This document shows positions 1 to 6,470 of a stretch of DNA of 7,954 nucleotides, one piece after another (positions within the stretch are counted from its first letter, which is position 1; each line of letters opens with the position of its first letter). Source of the stretch: CAYRGG01 sp964423745 (lineage in GTDB: Bacteria; Pseudomonadota; Gammaproteobacteria; Competibacterales; Competibacteraceae); assembly GCA_964423745.1 (NCBI GenBank), contig CAYRGG010000112.1, positions 1 to 7,954 of the forward strand, given 5' to 3'. The notes beneath the pieces were generated by a model. The model ran no database searches, was not told the DNA's origin, and worked only from the letters and a program-made list of their open reading frames with translations. Made by a program: the position numbers and the translations under genes.

Positions 1-134
1 ATTCAGATCGCTTTGTCCGGCGAATTATACGCCAGTGACGTGTGAGTAGTTACAATACAGGTTTGGAAAATGTGTGTAGTTTGTGAATCGAACGCGAGCT
101 TGGGTATTTATAAACGGTTCGAGCTTGAAGAAAG

Positions 135-197
135 TGCTAACCCAGCGCTCAACCGGACGCGTTGCTTCGCGCCGCGCCGGTTAGCTTGACGTTAGGC
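135..197 (+). repeat. attC: attC site 1, plus orientation
   Basis: The left R box is TGCTAAC (135-141) and the right one GTTAGGC (191-197), a perfect GTTRRRY. The inner arms pair as AACCGG-A-CGCG with CGCG-CCGGTT. The unpaired A in the left arm is the same asymmetry as in the classical aadA attC sites and sets the orientation to +. The core is nearly the reverse complement of the site at 4906-4970. A + strand gene starts 46 bases after this site. Confidence 0.85.
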
Positions 198-243
198 GGC
201 TGACAACCGTAGACATGCCATCCTTACACCGACAGGAGAAGCC

Positions 244-1080
244 ATGGTATCCAAACTGCAAATATTCGTTTTAGATCGTGCTACGGGGCAGGCGGTGCCA
301 AGTGTGCCTGTGTCCCTTGAACTTGAAGTCGTTGACTACCGCAACGATGCTACAGACAATTCAGACGATAAGCAGCAGACTGTTCGACATAGAGTCGGAA
401 TACTGCAATCGGACCATGCAGGTTACCTGTCCTATGATGTGTCCAGCTACCCAGCGGAGCTTGAAAGGCACCAGGTTTCAGTACAAGCTGTGTGGCTCTA
501 TCCTCTCTTTGACGAATCTCAGGCCGTCGATATTTTATCGAATGTCAGCGAGCGAGACGGTGGCGTTCTGATTCCTCTGAAGATCAATGTGGCGTCGCTT
601 CCCGCTAGGCTTCCGCTAGGAATGTTCCCTTCCGTACCAAATCCCACCGCGGCGGATTGGAAAGTGTCACCCAATTCTTTTGGAACACAGACTACAGCAA
701 TTATTGGTGACGACGGCTGCGAAGTACTCCTGCCAAGCACCGTGCCTACACGGATAGACCGTTACACGCAGATCATCCCGACTCCAACAGAACAAATACA
801 AGAGTTGGACATGATCGTGCCTAACTGTGAACCTGACCCTCGTGGCGGAGAGTTTGATGAGCGGGAACAACTTTGCTACCGAATGGGAAAGTTGGTCGAG
901 TATCAGACAGTGTGGCAGCCCATTAATCATGGACTCGGGCAGATTCTATATAGCCTGACGCTTGCACCCTGCGAATCCACGAATATCGCCGTCATCGACT
1001 GGGCAAGGCAGGATACCGCTGCTCGTAGGGAAGATCAGGAGTTGACAGAGCATCTCGTTCACGACCTTCGTCGTGATTGA
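244..1080 (+). CDS. N-terminal segment of the broken large protein (278 aa)
   Basis: This is the translatable first segment of the interrupted gene. Residues 1-120 look like a beta-sandwich: alternating hydrophobic strands in KLQIFVLDRATGQAVPSVPV and later VGILQSDHAGYLSYDV recall transthyretin- or CNA-B-like folds that decorate large surface or secreted proteins, though this is judged by eye only. Residues about 185-260 hold a further conserved-looking stretch (YQTVWQPINHGLGQILYSLT, then APCESTNIAVIDW). The end, EHLVHDLRRD, is abrupt and mid-helix, consistent with truncation by the TGA at 1078-1080. If translated alone it would lack the linker, the helical core and the OmpA-like domain. AGGAG at 234-238 makes initiation at 244 convincing. 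Confidence 0.55.
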   Translation: MVSKLQIFVLDRATGQAVPSVPVSLELEVVDYRNDATDNSDDKQQTVRHRVGILQSDHAGYLSYDVSSYPAELERHQVSVQAVWLYPLFDESQAVDILSNVSERDGGVLIPLKINVASLPARLPLGMFPSVPNPTAADWKVSPNSFGTQTTAIIGDDGCEVLLPSTVPTRIDRYTQIIPTPTEQIQELDMIVPNCEPDPRGGEFDEREQLCYRMGKLVEYQTVWQPINHGLGQILYSLTLAPCESTNIAVIDWARQDTAARREDQELTEHLVHDLRRD

Positions 1081-1095
1081 ACGATCGAGGAAATC

Positions 1096-1281
1096 GTGGA
1101 TGCGACCGTGAAAGAATGGCAGAAGGGTCGCTCATTTATCGGCGGTACGGCTGGCGTAGGCGGTTATGGTGGAAATCAAAGCGGACAGAGTAGTGGAAGC
1201 GGCGGACAAGGCAGTGGCGGGGGCGATGCAGGTAGTGCCAGTAGTGCCAGTAGTGGTCTTTCTTCTTTCGGTTCATTGTAA
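1096..1281 (+). other. Gly/Ser-rich linker segment between the two stops
   Basis: This stretch lies between the two internal stops, in the frame of the large gene. It begins with a helix-like EEIVDATVKEWQKG and then becomes almost pure Gly/Ser/Ala/Gln, a flexible linker. At DNA level it contains a tandem 9-base repeat, GTAGTGCCA, at 1232-1240 and 1241-1249 with a third imperfect copy at 1250-1258. A GTG at 1096 could in principle start a 61-residue peptide, and GAGGAA lies just upstream, but the sequence is far better explained as the middle of one protein. Confidence 0.6.
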
Positions 1282-1341
1282 AGCGTAACTGGATCGCACT
1301 CGCTTGGAATCGGCAAGGCCAGCACACGCGGCGAACGGGAA

Positions 1342-3981
1342 GTGGAGGCAGAAACCACCCAGCAGCTTTCGGAAACAATATCTCAGGCAAGTAACGCCAG
1401 TCGGCGTTTGCGTGGTACCGTCATTGTGCAGGCATCTCAAACCGAGCGCGAACGCTTGGAAACGCGAACTGTCACCAACCATAACCATTGTCACGCGCTT
1501 AGTATTCTTTACTATGAAATATTACGCCACTACTGTGTGACAACACGTGCCGCCAGAGAAAAGGACGTGATTTTCATATCCTACCAAGATCGTTTAATTG
1601 AGAACTTTGACCTAGCTACCATCCGTGAGCATCGACAAATCCTCATAGATACCCTTTTGAGTGACTCATTATTGGAGTGCTTAACTAATCTTCCTAAGGA
1701 AAGCGATCTTACCGCGATGCCTCCACCAGAGCCAATGCTCATTCAACGCTTGTGGGCAACGACAAGAGTTCCAGACGGCGTTGAGGGAGCTGAATCTGAT
1801 GACAACGCCTTGTATCTCCGCTTATTAAAGAGCGATCTTACCATGGTTTGGGGGATACGTGACGAACGCGCTAGGTTTACAGGAGAATATGAAAATGGAG
1901 GTTACGCAAGCCTAGGGGTAGACCTGGATCCGCCATTACCTCTTCATCAAATACGTCGAATAGGCTTAGCTATGAATCATGGCGGAGACGATCTTACCCT
2001 TCAGAATCTTATGGTAGATGCAGTAGACACCATGGGTAATGCATTTTCAATCTATCAGAATGACGATATTAGGATGACGTTCCGGGGAGACGACGAGTGG
2101 TGGTCAGACCCTTTAAACCTAAATAGTTCAGAACCTACTAATGAATCGCAACGTGAATTCCTATCTTGTTTTCAGAAACTTCGTGATCACCTAAATGCTA
2201 ATACTGGATATTATTCTCGCCGGATATGGCTTAGCGAAGATCCAGATGTCCGTGCTATGCGCTTCGACCAATTTATGTATTTGGATGGCCGCTTGACGGA
2301 TTATATTCTAAACCAACCTATAGCTGTGTACGGTAATTACCTCGGCTTTGCAGTTGGCGAATTTGAGGATATTGACTCTGAGGCGGTAAAACCTATTGAA
2401 CGTATTGTCAGCTTGCCGACACGCGGTGCGTTTGCAGAAGCAAAACTATCTGACTGCAACGCATGTGAAGAGCGGGATATTACCCGCTTGTGGGATTGGT
2501 CGGAGTCACCCTGCCCGCAAAAAGCTCCTGAGATCACAGGTGTCACGCCTGGTTCTCGGGCTCAGGATATCAATGCAGACCTATCCGAAATGCCTAGTGG
2601 CATAGTTAATGTCGTGAACCCGCCTGCTGCGCCTGATCCAACTGGGTTGGCTGCTGCACTACAACTGCTTGCTACCTCTAACATCTTCCGCGACATGTCA
2701 GCCCGAGAGCAGCTTGCCAGTGTCCTCAATGAACTAACGAAAGCTGCGGCGGGGACCAGTTCCGACATCATAAGCAATATTCCTAGCGGAGACGCCAACT
2801 CAGGCTCAGGAAGCAGAGGCGGAACTGGGTCTAGAACAACGTCAACTGGGGCTGCGCAACCAACAGCGAGAGAGATCCACGACTATACGCAAACAGCTCG
2901 CGCTGCGCGAGAACGCGGGCAGATAACACCACAGCAGGAGCAAGACCTTGTGTACCGCAGACTAACGGACGGTGTCAATCCAGCGGAGACATTGCTTGCG
3001 CAAAACGACAGTGGCAGTTTGTCGACCTATTTGCCATCCAGATCAGGACCCGTCATTCAGCAAGCTCGACTGCTTCTGAAAAAGTTTGCTGTTAATGATT
3101 GGAATTTGACAGATGAACATCTTGAAGGGCTAAATCAGTTCGTACGACTGCTCAACAATTCCGTTACCTACGAAATTCTTCTTATCGAAGGGAGAGCGAG
3201 TAACACAGGACCAGAATCCGAGCGTGACGTTACTCCTAGCGGTGAAGGCCCTGGCAACATCGAATTATCACGTCTACGCGCAAATAGTGTCGCTCAATAT
3301 CTGCTCGGTCGCGGCCTTATTACACCCGGTAACGTACCACGACTCGAAGCACACGGATCATCTAGTCCTCTCGTTCCGGCAGAAGGCGAAGTGGATATAA
3401 ACCGGAGCGTACTAGTTAGCTATACTTATGCTGCCGAATTGCCTGAGCCGGATCCGATTCCTTTGTCAACAATTCCCGACCCTATCATCAGTCGCCGCTG
3501 GTCGATTACTATAGATTTTAGTGGTGGAATCCATGCTATCGTAGGCGGATGGTCGGGATCAGGAAGGTTAAAGAACTTAGAGACTGGTGAAGTGTTTGAC
3601 ATATGGTTTCTCGTTCTGGGGCTTAGAGTAGGTGTGTCAACACCAGGCGGGTATGAGGTAGACGAAGAAGACTTTGAAGAATTTTCAACCATAGAGGCGG
3701 TGCCTGCCATAGCATTTCACAAGCGCTATTGTCTCATAGGGAGCGCGACATTTGGGAGTGGACTTGCTGGAGGTTCGGCTACCTTCATTAACATCCCCGA
3801 CTTTGCAACGGGAGAGATTCAAATTGGGTCATTCTCTATGGGTAATATCGGGGCGGATCTGAGCGCTGGGATTCTAGGAGTAATGTATCTAAAAGAATCT
3901 GGCGCCGATCGAGCACGACAAGAACTGCGTGAGTATAACCACCGTGTCGAGGAATATAATCGACGTATGCGAGGTGAGTAG
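1342..3981 (+). CDS. C-terminal segment of the broken large protein, with OmpA-like domain (879 aa)
   Basis: This is the third and largest segment of the interrupted gene. The first usable start is GTG 1342, with no convincing ribosome binding site. Residues 1-70 are helical and include a striking His/Asn/Tyr-rich block, NHNHCHALSILYYEILRHY (about 46-64). Residues about 480-505 are a second Gly/Ser/Thr linker. Residues about 582-696 match the OmpA C-terminal-like fold: a GRASNTG loop, then NIELSRLRANSVAQYL (639-654), then DINRSVLVSY near 690. This domain normally binds peptidoglycan through an Asp and an Arg. The Arg (646) is present, while the Asp position in the loop reads Ser. Residues about 725-850 are Gly-rich and beta-like, followed by a charged helical tail (ELREYNHRVEEYNRRMRGE). 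The overall role is unknown; a cell-wall-anchored surface or particle protein is inference. Confidence 0.6.
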   Translation: MEAETTQQLSETISQASNASRRLRGTVIVQASQTERERLETRTVTNHNHCHALSILYYEILRHYCVTTRAAREKDVIFISYQDRLIENFDLATIREHRQILIDTLLSDSLLECLTNLPKESDLTAMPPPEPMLIQRLWATTRVPDGVEGAESDDNALYLRLLKSDLTMVWGIRDERARFTGEYENGGYASLGVDLDPPLPLHQIRRIGLAMNHGGDDLTLQNLMVDAVDTMGNAFSIYQNDDIRMTFRGDDEWWSDPLNLNSSEPTNESQREFLSCFQKLRDHLNANTGYYSRRIWLSEDPDVRAMRFDQFMYLDGRLTDYILNQPIAVYGNYLGFAVGEFEDIDSEAVKPIERIVSLPTRGAFAEAKLSDCNACEERDITRLWDWSESPCPQKAPEITGVTPGSRAQDINADLSEMPSGIVNVVNPPAAPDPTGLAAALQLLATSNIFRDMSAREQLASVLNELTKAAAGTSSDIISNIPSGDANSGSGSRGGTGSRTTSTGAAQPTAREIHDYTQTARAARERGQITPQQEQDLVYRRLTDGVNPAETLLAQNDSGSLSTYLPSRSGPVIQQARLLLKKFAVNDWNLTDEHLEGLNQFVRLLNNSVTYEILLIEGRASNTGPESERDVTPSGEGPGNIELSRLRANSVAQYLLGRGLITPGNVPRLEAHGSSSPLVPAEGEVDINRSVLVSYTYAAELPEPDPIPLSTIPDPIISRRWSITIDFSGGIHAIVGGWSGSGRLKNLETGEVFDIWFLVLGLRVGVSTPGGYEVDEEDFEEFSTIEAVPAIAFHKRYCLIGSATFGSGLAGGSATFINIPDFATGEIQIGSFSMGNIGADLSAGILGVMYLKESGADRARQELREYNHRVEEYNRRMRGE

Positions 3982-4109
3982 AAACCCTGTATTTTCCCTA
4001 TTTTAAAATGCCGACCATTTTGTTTTTCTGGTTTTCTTATTTCTTGAAAGCACAACCTGTTTGTCAACTTTCTTTTTCTTCCACTAACTGCTTTCTAACC
4101 TGGTATTCT

Positions 4110-4195
4110 TGCTAACGGCAAAATGCAGCCGCCGCAGACTAACTCGAACTCAGCATCAGCGGCTTTCGACCGTTCGCTGCCATGACGTGTTAGCT
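4110..4195 (-). repeat. attC: attC-like site 2, divergent and long, probably minus orientation
   Basis: The outer boxes GCTAAC (4111-4116) and GTTAGC (4189-4194) pair perfectly over six bases. Inner arms ATGCAGC and GCTGCCAT pair with one extra C in the right arm, and the centre is longer and less symmetrical than in the other sites. The minus orientation is favoured because the ABM gene on the - strand ends with a TAA inside the right box (4190-4192). It shares no core sequence with the other six sites and closes the + unit on the left and the - array on the right. Confidence 0.65.
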
Positions 4196-4813
4196 GGCTG
4201 GCGCAACATAAACAACATTGTATAAATGAAACTCATTACGAGCTAAGCCATCCCAATAGGGTTTGTCTGGGTTAAACCCTGGCTGCTTGAGAATTGCCTC
4301 AAATGCTTCCTTGCTCTCCCATTGACCATAATTAAACATCCGCGTCCCATCTAAACTGCGGTGAAATGTTGCAGAAATTAGTCCTGGCGCATCGCTCATT
4401 GCTCGATCCAGTTCAGCCGTTGTCCGCATCACCATTTCTGGTTGGTTCGCTGGTATCATGCGAAACTCCGCTAAATGCGTAATGCGATCGCCTGTAATAA
4501 TTTCAACTTCTGTTGATACTGAACGACTTGCGGAGACTTCTAATTGCAGAGAATCAGGCGGGAAAAATTCACCAAAAATGGTAGGAAGCGCCAAGCTACG
4601 GTGATCGAATTTAGGCTGCCATTGACTGTAGGTAAAGACACGAACCCCGTCTAAGCTTTGATGAACGCTTGCTGACAAAAAGTAAGGATTCGACTTCCAG
4701 GTCTTGATTTGATTTTGGACGATCGCTTCGACTAAACCTGACTGGTGACGCTCTGCAACCGTATATAAGTCTAATCCAACAATCGCGTTGTTAGCTCGGT
4801 CAATTTGCACCAT
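4190..4813 (-). CDS. Twin-domain antibiotic biosynthesis monooxygenase (ABM) family protein
   Basis: The 207-residue protein is an internal duplication of the ferredoxin-like ABM fold. Repeat one centres on HQSLDGVRVFTYSQW (51-65) and repeat two on HRSLDGTRMFNYGQW (151-165), exactly 100 residues apart. The domains span roughly 11-95 and 112-203, the second ending in HLYNVVYV. ABM proteins are small cofactor-free monooxygenases or heme and quinone-related enzymes. Single-domain forms dimerise, so a tandem protein probably folds as a pseudo-dimer. The substrate cannot be read from the sequence. GGAG at 4821-4824 lies seven bases before the ATG, a good start. It is the only gene of its cassette (4116-4911), and its TAA stop lies in the attC R box. 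It has no signal peptide and is presumably cytoplasmic. Confidence 0.88.
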   Translation of the reverse strand: MVQIDRANNAIVGLDLYTVAERHQSGLVEAIVQNQIKTWKSNPYFLSASVHQSLDGVRVFTYSQWQPKFDHRSLALPTIFGEFFPPDSLQLEVSASRSVSTEVEIITGDRITHLAEFRMIPANQPEMVMRTTAELDRAMSDAPGLISATFHRSLDGTRMFNYGQWESKEAFEAILKQPGFNPDKPYWDGLARNEFHLYNVVYVAPAS

Positions 4814-4905
4814 AGGTTTTCTCCAATACTTGTCGGCTTCTTAGCCTTGATGATAAACGCTAACCGTTAACTTGATAACTACTGCCTCAACCTAGAAACG
4901 AAGCT

Positions 4906-4970
4906 AGCTAACAACCAAGCTAACCGGCGCGGCGCGAAGCGGCAGCGTCCGGTTGAGCGCTGGGTTAGGC
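4906..4970 (-). repeat. attC: attC site 3, minus orientation
   Basis: The boxes are AGCTAAC (4906-4912) and GTTAGGC (4964-4970). The inner arms are AACCGG... on the left and CG-T-CCGGTT on the right. The extra T in the right arm is an extra A on the other strand, so the site runs on the - strand. On that strand it is nearly identical to site 1 across the GCGCTCAACCGGACGC part. The BrnA stop codon TAA (4965-4967) lies inside its box. Confidence 0.9.
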
Positions 4971-5192
4971 TGATGTTTTATTACAATTACCTGCTTTTGG
5001 GATTGCAGAGAGAATAGCACGAAGCGCATTGTTAACTGCCTCCGAAGTATTAAATATCTCTGCAACATCTGGATCAAGAGTAACTGTTACAGGTGAAACT
5101 TTTTTAGAAAAGCGGTTTGGACGTGCTTTTCGATAATCAAAATTGTATTCAGGTAGCATGTCATCTGTTTCGGGATCTTGTGTACTCTTCAT
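4965..5192 (-). CDS. brnA: BrnA-like ribbon-helix-helix antitoxin
   Basis: The 75-residue protein has the BrnA pattern: an N-terminal YNFDYRKARPNRFSKK segment, then VTVTLDPDVAEIF and SEAVNNALRAIL, the strand-helix-helix of a DNA-binding ribbon-helix-helix fold. BrnA dimers neutralise BrnT and repress the operon. It overlaps the end of brnT by 32 bases. AAAGAG just upstream supports ATG 5190-5192, but a second ATG at 5157-5159 (codon 12), one base after the brnT stop, is a possible alternative start by coupling. The last codon and TAA stop come from the attC box, so the C-terminal tail depends on the cassette junction. Confidence 0.87.
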   Translation of the reverse strand: MKSTQDPETDDMLPEYNFDYRKARPNRFSKKVSPVTVTLDPDVAEIFNTSEAVNNALRAILSAIPKAGNCNKTSA

Positions 5193-5484
5193 AATCTTTA
5201 CGCTCTTTTCGAGTTGCCGGACGTGAACTAAAGATACGGATAGCTGCGTCTAATCTTTCCGTAAAGCAGACCAACAAAAGGCGATTTTGAACAGAATGAC
5301 CAATTATGATTTCGCGATACTCATCTACAGAATGCCGTTCATCCTCAAAAATACATGCCAATGGATCATCAAACACAGTTTTAGCCTCTTCGAAGCTTAC
5401 ATCATGTTTTTTGGCATTCAAGAATGCTTTATGTTCATTCCACTCAAATTTCCAACTGTCCAACTGCACGCGATTGCTAGCCAT
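5161..5484 (-). CDS. brnT: BrnT-family RNase toxin
   Basis: The 107-residue product shows BrnT family landmarks in order: FEWNEHKAFLNAKKHDVSFE (13-32), EEAKTVFDDPLA, then the core strands EYREIIIGHSVQNRLLLVCF, then RIFSSRPATRKERKDYEE near the C-terminus. BrnT is a RelE-like ribonuclease that blocks translation and is held inactive by BrnA. Its length matches the family (about 90-110). The usual toxin-first order, brnT-brnA, is kept. Its ATG (5482-5484) overlaps the end of the upstream unknown gene by eight bases, suggesting translational coupling. No strong separate ribosome binding site is visible. Confidence 0.9.
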   Translation of the reverse strand: MASNRVQLDSWKFEWNEHKAFLNAKKHDVSFEEAKTVFDDPLACIFEDERHSVDEYREIIIGHSVQNRLLLVCFTERLDAAIRIFSSRPATRKERKDYEEYTRSRNR

Positions 5485-6073
5485 CGATGCCTTGGCCTAC
5501 TAAATAACCTCCAAACGTAGTTGAATAGGCGCTCGCTAAACCGCCAATGATTGCATCTGCGGCTACATTTGTTGTTACTATAGCGCCACCGCCTATCACT
5601 CGAATTGCTCGCCATAAGGGACTTCTACCAACCACAAGGGAATGCTTATCATTACAAACGGAATGCTGAAGCTCTTTTATTTTTTGTTTTAAAAGCTTTG
5701 GATTCATTTGTTTATTCAAATTGTTAACGCTCGAATCTCGCTCCATCATCCTCTGCATTGCTGCCAAATCTTTAAATAGATATTGTCCCATTTTTTCGTC
5801 CATACCAGCAGCCATAAGCAATGCTTGGTCCGGTTTGACAAACTCTTCAATAAAGTCTTCGAATTGCTCGTAGATTTCGTTTGGTCGCCTATTCATGCCA
5901 TCAGAAATTTTTTGTAGTGATTCTTGATCTTCCGCCAAGTACGATAATGTCTTACATGCTACAGATAGATAAATCTCAACACTTCTCGGTTCGTATAGAA
6001 ATTCGTCCCAATTTACATAACGAAGGGATCCCTTCAATGCATTGGTACCGTGAATTAGGTAGTTGTCTCGCAT
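5477..6073 (-). CDS. Unknown protein with Gly-rich hydrophobic C-terminus, first gene of the brnTA cassette
   Basis: I do not recognise this 198-residue protein. I start it at ATG 6071-6073 because GGGAGAGG lies seven bases upstream. An ATG at 6095-6097 would add eight residues but sits four bases from the attC box with no room for a binding site. Residues 1-140 are mostly charged helix (EQFEDFIEEFVKPDQ, KLLKQKIKELQ). Residues about 153-196 are hydrophobic and glycine-rich (AIRVIGGGAIVTTNVAADAI, then IIGGLASAYSTTFGGYLVGQ), like a glycine-zipper membrane segment. Its TAG stop lies inside the start of brnT, so the three genes form one operon within the 4912-6107 cassette. A role linked to the toxin-antitoxin pair or as a separate membrane-active factor is possible but unproven. 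Confidence 0.75.
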   Translation of the reverse strand: MRDNYLIHGTNALKGSLRYVNWDEFLYEPRSVEIYLSVACKTLSYLAEDQESLQKISDGMNRRPNEIYEQFEDFIEEFVKPDQALLMAAGMDEKMGQYLFKDLAAMQRMMERDSSVNNLNKQMNPKLLKQKIKELQHSVCNDKHSLVVGRSPLWRAIRVIGGGAIVTTNVAADAIIGGLASAYSTTFGGYLVGQGIDG

Positions 6074-6101
6074 TTGGCAACCTCTCCCAGTTTCCATGTA
6101 T

Positions 6102-6165
6102 GCCTAACAACCAAGCTAACCCGCCGTGAGCGCAGCGAGCGGTCAGGTTGAGCGCCTTGTTATGT
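6102..6165 (-). repeat. attC: attC site 4, minus orientation
   Basis: The boxes are GCCTAAC (6102-6108) and GTTATGT (6159-6165). The inner arms AACCCGCCG and CGGTCAGGTT leave an extra base in the right arm, giving - orientation. The core belongs to the same subgroup as sites 5 and 7 (CCGCC ... GGTCAGGTTG) rather than to sites 1, 3 and 6. Confidence 0.85.
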
Positions 6166-6170
6166 GTTCG

Positions 6171-6211
6171 TTGATATTGTACATTTAGTTGTACCATATA
6201 AAAGCCCGGAG
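6171..6211 (+). promoter_or_regulatory. Probable yefM-yoeB promoter, operator and ribosome binding site
   Basis: Two TGTAC cores, TGTACA at 6178-6183 and TGTACC at 6190-6195, have centres 12 bases apart. That is the geometry I recall for the E. coli YefM-YoeB operator, whose palindromes share a TGTACA core. TTGATA (6171-6176) and CATATA (6195-6200) make a plausible but imperfect -35/-10 pair around them. CGGAG at 6207-6211 precedes the GTG start by seven bases. The toxin-antitoxin pair can thus be transcribed independently of the array. Confidence 0.65.
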
Positions 6212-6218
6212 CAACAGC

Positions 6219-6470
6219 GTGGACACTATTACCTACTCAGAGGCCAGAAGCAAATTGGCCGATACGATGGAAAAAGTGTGCGACGACCATGCGCCAATGA
6301 TTATCACTCGAAAAAACTCGCGCTCGGTTGTCATGATCTCTCTAGATGATTACCGAGCCCTGGAAGAAACTGCGTATCTGCTGCGTAGTCCCAAGAACGC
6401 AAAAAGACTCTTGGAATCTATTACAGAGCTGGAAACAGGGGGTGGCATTGAGCGGAAACTGAATGAATGA
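6219..6470 (+). CDS. yefM: YefM-family antitoxin
   Basis: The product starts at GTG 6219, seven bases after CGGAG, giving 83 residues, the same length as E. coli YefM. A TTG at 6189 would add ten residues but falls inside the operator. The N-terminal half (MDTITYSEARSKLADTMEKV) is the Phd/YefM DNA-binding domain with the conserved YSEAR and Arg10. ALEETAYLLRSPKNAKRLLE (46-65) is the hallmark toxin-contacting region, and the acidic C-terminal tail completes the family pattern. It binds and inhibits YoeB and, with it, represses the operon. The last bases overlap the yoeB start as ATGA. The pair is transcribed against the array direction, as is seen for some self-promoted cassettes. Confidence 0.95.
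   Translation: MDTITYSEARSKLADTMEKVCDDHAPMIITRKNSRSVVMISLDDYRALEETAYLLRSPKNAKRLLESITELETGGGIERKLNE

Larger units (their letters stand above)
244..3981 (+). pseudogene. Large multidomain protein with OmpA-like domain, interrupted by two in-frame stops
   Basis: A single reading frame of 1246 codons runs from ATG 244 to TAG 3979-3981. It is broken only by TGA at 1078-1080 (codon 279) and TAA at 1279-1281 (codon 346). There is no frameshift, and protein-like sequence continues straight across both stops: TIEEIVDATVKEWQKG after the first, SVTGSHSLGIGKA after the second. The start is well supported by AGGAG at 234-238, five bases upstream. The three segments were therefore one gene. The ancestral protein had a beta-rich N-terminus, a Gly/Ser linker, a helical core, an OmpA-like domain and a beta-rich end. 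I recognise no named family for the whole, and no N-terminal signal peptide is visible. It may be a decayed gene, two sequencing errors, or less likely a readthrough product. TGA and TAA end other genes here, so a changed genetic code is not supported. Confidence 0.75.

Noticed and set aside
1..45. Possible C-terminal end of an upstream + strand gene (frame 1, ending ELYASDV and TGA).
   Set aside because: All three + frames are open for 33-45 bases here, so the frame cannot be chosen. It would fit a + cassette before site 1 but is unsupported.
1096..1281. Independent 61-residue Gly/Ser-rich small protein starting at GTG 1096.
   Set aside because: It is in frame with both neighbours and reads as the linker of the larger broken protein.
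244..3981. Alternative genetic code or programmed stop readthrough in the large gene.
   Set aside because: Both TGA and TAA would need to be read through, while each ends other intact genes here (TGA for brnT and yefM, TAA for ABM, brnA and yoeB). Point mutation is simpler.
4081..4143. Extra CTAAC motifs (4083-4087, 4095-4099, 4139-4143) as remnants of another attC.
   Set aside because: No matching GTTAG partners or pairing arms accompany them; five-base matches are expected by chance.
4493..4500. HIP1 octamer GCGATCGC as proof of a cyanobacterial host.
   Set aside because: It occurs once in 8 kb, which chance can explain.
4862..4871. Small palindrome around AACCGTTAAC upstream of the ABM gene as an operator.
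   Set aside because: It is short, unpaired with any recognisable promoter, and no regulator is nearby.
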